48,837 bases of DNA from Promethearchaeota archaeon. Lineage in GTDB: Archaea > Asgardarchaeota > Lokiarchaeia > Sigyniarchaeales > Sigyniarchaeaceae. Shown one piece after another: positions 43,365-48,837 of the stretch; the first letter of the stretch is position 1, and each line of letters starts with the position of its first letter. The DNA is taken from NCBI GenBank assembly GCA_016932935.1, contig JAFGBX010000057.1, positions 1-48,837 on the forward strand, given 5' to 3'. Under the pieces are notes generated by a model. It worked only from the letters and a program-made list of their open reading frames with translations, did not search any database and was not told the origin of the DNA. The translations under genes and the position numbers were made by a program.

Positions 43365-45251
43365 TCAGCGTATCTGGTTGCCGGGCTTGACGTCCTTGTC
43401 TGGCTGCAAGAGGATGGGCTCGTCGTCGACGTCTACCGCCAGGAGCATACCTTGCGACACGACGCCGTGTAGCTTCTTCGGCGCCAGGTTGGCGACGACG
43501 ATGATGTTGCGCCCCTCGAGGTCTTTAGGCTTGTATTGCTTGCCGATGCCCGCGACGATGGTGCGCTTCTCGACGCCGAGGTCCACTTCGAGCTGCACGA
43601 GCTTCTTGGAGTCTGCGAACGGGATCGCCGAGACGATCTTAGCGGAACGCAGGTCGACCTTCATGAAGTCGTCGAAGGTGACCTCCGGCTTGACGGGTTG
43701 TAGCTTTTCATCCGACATTGTCATCATCTCCTTCTTCGTGAAGAGGATTAAACTTTTCGCTGCGAGGCTGCCCCCCCTCGCCATCCCGTTCTCGTTCCGC
43801 CAGGTGGCCTGGGCGACCGTGCGGTGCGCGGCGAGCACGCCGAACGCGTCGAGCACTTGCGCGCACGTGCCGGGCATGACGGGCTGCAACCAGATCATGA
43901 CGATGCGGAGGCCCTCCAGCAGCGCGAACAGGACGCCCGCGAGGGCCTCCATCTGCTTCGCCTTGAACAGCTCCCACGGCTTCGCCTCCGTAATGCACTT
44001 GTTCATGTACCGCAGCAGCTCCCACAGCGTCTTCAAGGCCCTCGAGAAGTCGAAGTCCGCATAGGCCCGGCGGACCTGGTCGAGCGCCTTGAATCGCGGC
44101 TCGAATTCCCCCTCGTCTTTCGATGGCTTCTCAGGCACGGGAACCCGCCCGTCGAAGTACTTCTGCACGAGCACGATGACGCGATTGACCAGGTTCCCGA
44201 GGTCGTCCGCGAGCTCCGTGTTGAGCACGTTGACGAGTTCCCTTTCGGAGAAGTCGTTGTCCTGCCCGAACTGTGCCTTGCTGAACAGGTAGTACCGGAA
44301 CGCGTCGAGACCGTACTTCGCCTTCATCTCCAGCGGACGCACGACGTTCCCGAGCGCCTTCCCCATCTTCTGGCCGTCGACCGTCCAGAACCCGTGGGCG
44401 AACACCTTCCGGGGCAGCGGGAGCCCGGCCGACATAAGCATGGCGGGCCAGTACACCATGTGGAATTTAGTGATGTCCTTGCCGATCAAGTGCACGTCCG
44501 CGGGCCAAAATTTCTTGTACTTCTCCCCCGGGTAGCCGAGCGCAGAGATGTAGTTGGAGAGCGCGTCGATCCACACGTACATCACCTGTCCGGGATCCCC
44601 AGGGATGGGGATGCCCCACTTCAGGTTCGCCCTGGACACGCTCAGATCCTCCAGGTCCTGGAGGACGTTGAGGATCTCCTGCTTCCTAAAGGCTGGTGAG
44701 ATGAAATCGGGATTGTTTTCGTAGAAATCGAGCAGCTGTTGCTTGTACTTCGTGAGCTTGAAGAAATAATTTTCCTCTCGCTGGTGTTCTGGCTTTTTCT
44801 TGTGAAACGGGCACATGCCGTCGACGAGCTCTGATTCCTTGAGGGCCTTCTCGCATTCAACGCAATACAAGCTGTCATACGAGCCCAGGTAGATGTCGCC
44901 GGCCTCCTTCATCTTCTCGAAGATGGCCTTGCAGAACTCCACGTGGGACTCGTCGGTCGTCCGGACGAAGTGGTCGTTGGTGATGCCGAGCTCCGCCCAC
45001 GCGTGCTTGTACGTCTCGACCACCTTGTCCACGAACGCCTTCGGATCCATACCCGCCTCCTTCGCCGCATTCTCGAGCTTCTGGCCGTGCTCGTCCGTCC
45101 CTGTCAGGAAAAAGACGTCATGGCCGAGCAGCCGGTAGAACCGGGCGACGATGTCCGCTGCGGTCGTGGTGTAGGCGGAGCCGACATGGGGCGAGTCGTT
45201 TACGTAGTAGATCGGCGTCGTGACGTAGAACTTGGGCTTGGCTTTTGCCAT
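43365..45251 (-). CDS. metG: Methionyl-tRNA synthetase, bacterial-like, with C-terminal tRNA-binding domain
   Basis: Charges tRNA-Met. A 628-residue class I synthetase: FYVTTPIYYVNDSPHVGSAYTTTAADI, FFLTGTDEHGQK, a short zinc/connective region with CVEC ... CPFHK, WIDALSNYISALGYPG, KDITKFHMVYWPAML, and QKMGKALGNVV in the KMSKS position. A Trbp111/EMAP-type OB domain sits at the C-terminus (about 525-628; FMKVDLRSAKIVSA). The opening and insertion pattern are those of bacterial MetRS rather than the archaeal/eukaryotic type, suggesting transfer. The HIGH motif reads HVGS: the second histidine, important for ATP binding, is serine. KMSKS reads KMGKA. Overall fold is otherwise intact. Confidence 0.9.
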   Translation of the reverse strand: MAKAKPKFYVTTPIYYVNDSPHVGSAYTTTAADIVARFYRLLGHDVFFLTGTDEHGQKLENAAKEAGMDPKAFVDKVVETYKHAWAELGITNDHFVRTTDESHVEFCKAIFEKMKEAGDIYLGSYDSLYCVECEKALKESELVDGMCPFHKKKPEHQREENYFFKLTKYKQQLLDFYENNPDFISPAFRKQEILNVLQDLEDLSVSRANLKWGIPIPGDPGQVMYVWIDALSNYISALGYPGEKYKKFWPADVHLIGKDITKFHMVYWPAMLMSAGLPLPRKVFAHGFWTVDGQKMGKALGNVVRPLEMKAKYGLDAFRYYLFSKAQFGQDNDFSERELVNVLNTELADDLGNLVNRVIVLVQKYFDGRVPVPEKPSKDEGEFEPRFKALDQVRRAYADFDFSRALKTLWELLRYMNKCITEAKPWELFKAKQMEALAGVLFALLEGLRIVMIWLQPVMPGTCAQVLDAFGVLAAHRTVAQATWRNENGMARGGSLAAKSLILFTKKEMMTMSDEKLQPVKPEVTFDDFMKVDLRSAKIVSAIPFADSKKLVQLEVDLGVEKRTIVAGIGKQYKPKDLEGRNIIVVANLAPKKLHGVVSQGMLLAVDVDDEPILLQPDKDVKPGNQIR

Positions 45252-45282
45252 GTTGCTTTCCCGGGCGGTTTGTCGGTGGTCC

Positions 45283-45450
45283 TTCTACGAGGCGGATAGG
45301 GAGCCGGTTCAACAAGAAGCTTTCGATGCCGGCCCCTACACCTTCAAGGTCGGCACGGCCGACTGGGAATCCCGCACGGTGTACTCGGAGGTCGGTACCG
45401 ACTACGTGGACGCGACGGGCACGTACACGAGGAACCTGGTCCTAACCTTT
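45283..45450 (+). pseudogene. Coding-like fragment without a gene
   Basis: Between the synthetase start (45251) and the next stop (45442) the plus frame encodes about 55 residues such as GPYTFKVGTADWESRTVYSE with almost every third codon base G or C, the signature of real genes here. There is no start codon nearby and the frame runs into antisense of the next gene. It resembles the middle of a beta-rich extracellular domain. I read it as a remnant of a lost gene; low certainty. Confidence 0.35.
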
Positions 45451-45849
45451 CCTCCACCGGTCCAATTCGGTCTGCTTTGCTTTCTCGGCATGCTCGAGAA
45501 GAACCTTGTACTGCGGAAAGCTCTCTGTGAACTCGATGGTCTTGATCTCGGCGCCCGCCTTCACCTTCACGAAACAGACGGGGAATATCGACTTTCGCTT
45601 CGTGAAGACGCCGAAAACGGCTAGGCTCTTCCCTTTCTGAAGGAGGTCTTCAAGTTGGTACGTGTCGATCTCCGTCCGCTTGAAGATGGCCTCGCGCTTG
45701 ATCTCCTCGTCCGCCTCCGACTTGTTTCGCGCCAGCACCACGATCAGGTTCCCGGAAGCTTGTTTCTTGATGCTCCCTACCGTGCCTAGAAAGCTCGTCA
45801 AGAATGGCTTCCTATCCGCCCCTGTGAAATATTTTTCCTCGTAGAGCAT
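45442..45849 (-). CDS. Hypothetical protein, 135 residues
   Basis: Not recognised. The sequence has GNLIVVLARNKSEADEEIKREAIFKRTEIDTYQLEDLLQKGKSLAVFGVFTKRKSIFPVCFVKV, alternating strands and basic helices, then an amphipathic helix LLEHAEKAKQTELDRW. There is no signal peptide or cysteine motif. The start is ATG 45849; the track's first codon is a TTG just before. It is read away from the vWA-zinc gene 95 bp upstream on the same strand. Confidence 0.6.
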   Translation of the reverse strand: MLYEEKYFTGADRKPFLTSFLGTVGSIKKQASGNLIVVLARNKSEADEEIKREAIFKRTEIDTYQLEDLLQKGKSLAVFGVFTKRKSIFPVCFVKVKAGAEIKTIEFTESFPQYKVLLEHAEKAKQTELDRWRKG

Positions 45850-45947
45850 CAAGAATGCATTACCCCTTGGCCCTAAAAAACATAGCGGGGTTAATAAGCA
45901 CGAGCGCCGCGCTTCCGACGAAAACCGCCCGGGCTATAGCCCGTTCA

Positions 45948-47147
45948 CTAGCCAGTGACCTCCCGGACGTTGCTGACCTTCTTCCCGCAAATCCGGCAGC
46001 CCCCGTATTTCTGGTCGATCTCCTTCACGCAAGGCTTGTGGTAATACGTGCCGCAACTCTCGCACTGGTAGACGTCGTATTCGCCCAAGAATATGTTCCG
46101 GCAGTTCCCACAGCTGCCATCAATGTCCGGGATGTCTTCCCTGGGGATCGGGTTGAAGCGGGTAACGCCAGCGGCACCTTGTCCCTTCTTCACCGCGCCA
46201 ACAGTGGATCCCTTCAACAGCGCCGCGCCCGAGTTCTTGATGAGGAAGTAGCAGAACGGGCAGCGGAACACGTCCTCCCGGGCGTCGGGGGAGTTCCGCG
46301 CCCACTGGATCGTGCAGCCGATGTGCATCGGGCGCCCGCATGACGGGCAATAGCGCATGGTGGCATAGGCGGGCCGCCCCTGTGCCTCCGACTTGTAGCA
46401 GATGTTGCACTTTGTCTTTTGCGGGTTGGCGATCATCTCTTGTATCTCGTTCAAGTTGGGGCGACGCAGCTCGACCGCGATCTCCGCGAGCAGCGGCGCC
46501 GTCCGGGCCTTTTCCTGGGCTTCCGTGTACCCAGCAGCGTCGTTCAAGTCCTTCTTCGACGAGAGACCGACGATCGCCTTGTAGTACGCGTTCTCGTTGC
46601 TGAAATAGGCGAAGTCGCCGCCCGTGATCGAGGCGATGTTCTTCATGACCGAGAAGGTCACTCCCCGGTTCGGGCCCCCCGCGACGAGGCAGTCGATGAA
46701 GATGCCGAGGCCCTTGGCAGCGTTCGCGAGCTTGATTATCTGGTTGGTCATGGGCCCCAAGCGGTCGTCCGAGAACAGGAGGATGCGCACGACCTTCCCG
46801 CCGATCTTCCGCATCTCGCCAGCTATGAGTTGGATCGCCAGCGCCATGCCCTCGGCGATGTCTGAACCCCCACCTGCCTCGACGGCCTTCAGCGCCAGGG
46901 TGATCTGGCTCGCACTCGAGGAGAACTCGCTCAGCTTCCTGGTCTTGGAACCGAAGGTGACGAGGCAGATCCGGTCGTTCGCGTCGATCTCGAACTTCTT
47001 CTTGATCATCTCTGCCGTCGCCCGAACCGTCACGGCGAACCGGGACGGCGGGAAGTCGGCGCGGAGCATCGACCGCGACGAGTCGATGAGGACGATGACG
47101 TCCTCTATGAGAAGGCCGGGCATCGTGGTCTCTTGTACGGAAGTCAT
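45948..47147 (-). CDS. vWA protein with two C4HC3 zinc modules (Rpn10/Ssl1-like, paralogue 2)
   Basis: Residues about 12-195 form a vWA fold with intact MIDAS: VIVLIDSSRSMLRADFPPSRF, close to the opening of eukaryotic Ssl1/p44 and Rpn10, then LVTFGSKTRKLSEF, GGSDIAEGMALAIQLI and VVRILLFSDDR. After a helix, module one is CNIC-(x15)-CPSC-(x4)-H-x2-C-(x18)-CPFC, the same as in the protein at 38.8 kb, and module two is CGNC-(x12)-CESC-(x4)-H-x2-C-(x10)-CRIC. Cross-braced zinc modules with such spacing are of PHD/RING type. The likely role is binding of a partner such as a modified protein. Start ATG 47147 (track adds a TTG). Confidence 0.72.
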   Translation of the reverse strand: MTSVQETTMPGLLIEDVIVLIDSSRSMLRADFPPSRFAVTVRATAEMIKKKFEIDANDRICLVTFGSKTRKLSEFSSSASQITLALKAVEAGGGSDIAEGMALAIQLIAGEMRKIGGKVVRILLFSDDRLGPMTNQIIKLANAAKGLGIFIDCLVAGGPNRGVTFSVMKNIASITGGDFAYFSNENAYYKAIVGLSSKKDLNDAAGYTEAQEKARTAPLLAEIAVELRRPNLNEIQEMIANPQKTKCNICYKSEAQGRPAYATMRYCPSCGRPMHIGCTIQWARNSPDAREDVFRCPFCYFLIKNSGAALLKGSTVGAVKKGQGAAGVTRFNPIPREDIPDIDGSCGNCRNIFLGEYDVYQCESCGTYYHKPCVKEIDQKYGGCRICGKKVSNVREVTG

Positions 47148-47196
47148 CAAAGCCTTAAAAAAACATGGTGCCGGGGAAAAGAAGGGGGAGGCGCAT

Positions 47197-48357
47197 TCAG
47201 ATGCTGACCCACGTTCCCCTCTCGGCGCTTTCGAGTACCGCGTCCAGCACCTTGTTGTTGTAGACGCCGTCCTCGAAGCTCGGGGAGACGGGCCCGTCCT
47301 CCTCGATCGCCTTGAAGAACTCGAAGACCTCGTGGGTGAAGGTGTGCTCGTAGCCGATGATGTGCCCCGACGGCCACCAGATCCCGCCGTACGGGTGGGC
47401 GTTCTCCGTCACGTTGATCGTCTTGAAGCCTTGCGCGAACTTGGGATCCTCCTCCGAGAAGAACTCCAGCTCGTTCATGCGCTCGAGGTTGAACACGACA
47501 GAGCCCTTGCTACCGTTGATCTCTATGCGGTTGAAGTTCCTGCGACCCTTGGCAAACCGGGTGGCCTCGAACGTGCCGAGAGCGCCGTTCTCGAACCGTG
47601 CCATGAAGATGGCCGCGTCCTCCACTGTCACCTTTCCGAGCTTGGAGGCATCTCCCTTCGCCGCGCCGAGGTCGCCCGCGGCGCCCTGGATGGGCCGCTC
47701 CTTGATGAAGGTCTCGACCATCCCGCAAACCGAGCCCACCTTCCCGACCAGGAAGGCGCTGAGGTCGAGGATGTGGGCGTTCAGGTCGCCGTGGGGGCCG
47801 GAACCGGCGACGTCCTTCTGCAATCGCCACACGAGCGGGAACTTGGGATCCATGATCCAGTCCTGCAGGTAGGTGGCCCGGTAATGGTAGATCTTGCCGA
47901 TGAGGCCGTCGTCGATCATTTTCTTCGCGAGCCGGATGGCGGGCACGCGTCGATAATTGAACGCGACCATCGCCTTCACGCCAGCCTTCTTGACTGCCAG
48001 GGCCATCTCTTCTGCATCGTGTGCATTCATAGCAAGCGGTTTCTCGCAGATGATGTGCTTCCCCGCCTCGGCAGCCTTGATGCAAGGCTCCTTGTGGACG
48101 TTGTTCGGGCCACAGTTCACGAACACGTCGATGTCCTTCCGCTTTATCATCTCCTCCCAGCTGGTCATAGTTTCCTCCCAGCCGAGCTGGGCCTTTGCTT
48201 TCTTCAAGTCAGCCTCGTGGCGGCCACAGATGACCTTCAATACGGGAACCGCGGGTGGCGGGAAGAAGAAATGGGGCATCTGACGAAGGGCGTTCGAATG
48301 TGCCTTTCCCATAAACGCGTATCCCAGCATGCCGACGTTCAGTTTTCTCGCTTCCAT
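47197..48357 (-). CDS. Gfo/Idh/MocA-family oxidoreductase
   Basis: A 386-residue NAD(P)-dependent sugar or inositol dehydrogenase. The Rossmann part has LNVGMLGYAFMGKAHSNAL in the nucleotide-binding position, DVFVNCGPNNVHKE, and the family signature ICEKPLAMNAHDAEEM, with K of EKP as catalytic residue. The second domain contains SGPHGDLNAHILDLSAFLVG, with the D and H of the catalytic set. The substrate may be inositol or a derivative, given similarity to myo-inositol 2-dehydrogenases, but cannot be fixed. I start at ATG 48357 (MEARKLNVGML), 11 residues downstream of the track. Confidence 0.88.
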   Translation of the reverse strand: MEARKLNVGMLGYAFMGKAHSNALRQMPHFFFPPPAVPVLKVICGRHEADLKKAKAQLGWEETMTSWEEMIKRKDIDVFVNCGPNNVHKEPCIKAAEAGKHIICEKPLAMNAHDAEEMALAVKKAGVKAMVAFNYRRVPAIRLAKKMIDDGLIGKIYHYRATYLQDWIMDPKFPLVWRLQKDVAGSGPHGDLNAHILDLSAFLVGKVGSVCGMVETFIKERPIQGAAGDLGAAKGDASKLGKVTVEDAAIFMARFENGALGTFEATRFAKGRRNFNRIEINGSKGSVVFNLERMNELEFFSEEDPKFAQGFKTINVTENAHPYGGIWWPSGHIIGYEHTFTHEVFEFFKAIEEDGPVSPSFEDGVYNNKVLDAVLESAERGTWVSI

Positions 48358-48412
48358 CAATACATTCCTCGTCCAAGCTGTTGATAGCAACTGTACCCGA
48401 CTATGTTTATTA

Positions 48413-48420
48413 CTTTATAC
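48413..48420 (+). promoter_or_regulatory. TATA-like element before the MIT-domain gene
   Basis: ctttatac lies in an AT-rich stretch between divergent genes and about 50 nt before ATG 48468; transcription would start near 48443. The same stretch, read the other way, may serve the oxidoreductase. Confidence 0.45.
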
Positions 48421-48467
48421 TTCTATTCCCTAAGTGATACAACGTGAAGATGGATCGGTGAACCCGG

Positions 48468-48837
48468 ATGTCGAGCACGCAATCCCCCTTGAAGATGTTC
48501 AACGAGTTGCTCGCAAAGGAGATAGAGCGGGCCAACGCATACGAGAAATCCGGCCAAATGGAGCAAGCCAAGAAGCAATGGCTCGACATCATCGAGTATT
48601 GCCGCCTGTTCGCCAAGAAAACGGCGGAATTAAAGCCCGCGGTGGTGCAGATGATACTCCAGAAGGCGGACAAGCTGCTCGACCGCGTCCGCGCCATCGA
48701 ATCGAAGTTAGGCGGTTCAGTCTCGTACCACGTGGAGCCGAGCGGCAACAAGCTGCTCCCCGCCGACGATACCCCGGCGATCGTCGATGAAGAGGCCGCG
48801 GGGGGATCCCGGCAGGCCAGCTCGGGTGCTTCGGGGC
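48468..48837 (+). CDS. MIT-domain protein, probable N-terminus of a Vps4-type ESCRT ATPase (truncated)
   Basis: Translated by hand; the track misses it because the frame is open at the window end. The first ~80 residues form a three-helix MIT domain: FNELLAKEIERANAYEKSGQ (helix 1), MEQAKKQWLDIIEYCRLFAKKT (helix 2) and VVQMILQKADKLLDRVRAIES (helix 3), like the N-terminus of Vps4/CdvC, where MIT grips the tails of ESCRT-III filaments. A Gly/Ser/Pro-rich linker follows, as in Vps4 before the AAA ATPase domain, which would lie beyond 48837. Other MIT proteins (spastin, calpain types) are possible. Start ATG 48468 has a ggtga ribosome-binding site 7-8 nt upstream. Confidence 0.75.
   Translation, partial: MSSTQSPLKMFNELLAKEIERANAYEKSGQMEQAKKQWLDIIEYCRLFAKKTAELKPAVVQMILQKADKLLDRVRAIESKLGGSVSYHVEPSGNKLLPADDTPAIVDEEAAGGSRQASSGASG

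Noticed and set aside
45855-46343. 162-codon plus-strand ORF
   Set aside because: Antisense of the zinc modules of the vWA protein; no independent evidence of coding.

Overview
The window (about 48.8 kb, GC-rich, dense, mixed strands) reads as a chromosomal piece of an archaeon with many eukaryotic signature proteins, best explained as an Asgard archaeon. Archaeal evidence: ribosomal protein S8e, an archaeal-type initiator tRNA that appears to carry an intron in its D-arm, a GPN-loop GTPase, an Ncs6-type tRNA thiolase, core-type MetE, and TATA boxes about 27-35 nt upstream of several start codons. Asgard evidence: Rab/Ras-like small GTPases, a longin-GTPase fusion, a ubiquitin-type E1 next to a JAMM (Rpn11-like) protease, two von Willebrand A (vWA) proteins with PHD/RING-like C4HC3 zinc modules that recall Rpn10 and Ssl1/p44, an IFT52/GIFT-like domain protein, and an N-terminal MIT domain at the right edge that is probably the start of a Vps4-type ESCRT ATPase. 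The high GC is unusual for many described Asgard groups; I cannot assign a lineage by reading alone.

Layout. 0-5 kb: a truncated small GTPase, a DUF998 membrane protein, an N-terminally broken beta-propeller surface protein, an OB-fold ssDNA-binding protein and a second small GTPase. 5-10.5 kb: GIFT-domain coiled-coil protein, isopropylmalate dehydrogenase, isocitrate dehydrogenase, S8e, a YkgJ-like cysteine-cluster protein with a duplicated palindromic operator candidate, and the intron-bearing initiator tRNA. 10.5-15.8 kb: a retropepsin-like gene remnant, a duplicated zinc-module protein, a nucleotidyltransferase, an acetyltransferase, a sulfatase and two overlapping MscS channel genes. 15.9-18.3 kb: one-directional cluster longin-GTPase, JAMM protease, E1-like enzyme. 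18.4-25 kb: two coupled small genes, methylthiotransferase, Ncs6, site-2 protease, PRC-barrel protein, MetE. 25-32 kb: class II ribonucleotide reductase, ZIP transporter, a longin-like/winged-helix protein, LeuCD and a GPN GTPase with a likely 1-nt homopolymer deletion at its start. 32-39 kb: tRNA-Arg, acetyltransferase, HAD phosphatase, a SIR2-TPR protein of defence-like architecture, PurM and PurB. 39-48.8 kb: vWA-zinc protein 1, ADP-forming acyl-CoA synthetase alpha subunit, a large glycosylated-type surface protein, a bacterial-type MetRS, vWA-zinc protein 2, a Gfo/Idh/MocA oxidoreductase and the MIT-domain gene.

How the parts fit: housekeeping modules (leucine, purine and methionine metabolism, tRNA charging and modification, dNTP synthesis) are interleaved with a possible protein-modification and trafficking toolkit (E1, JAMM, zinc-module vWA proteins, GTPases, longin domains, MIT). 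No ubiquitin, E2 or CHMP gene is visible here; they would have to lie elsewhere. I see no CRISPR array, insertion sequence, integrase or rRNA. Start codons and promoters are inferred by eye.
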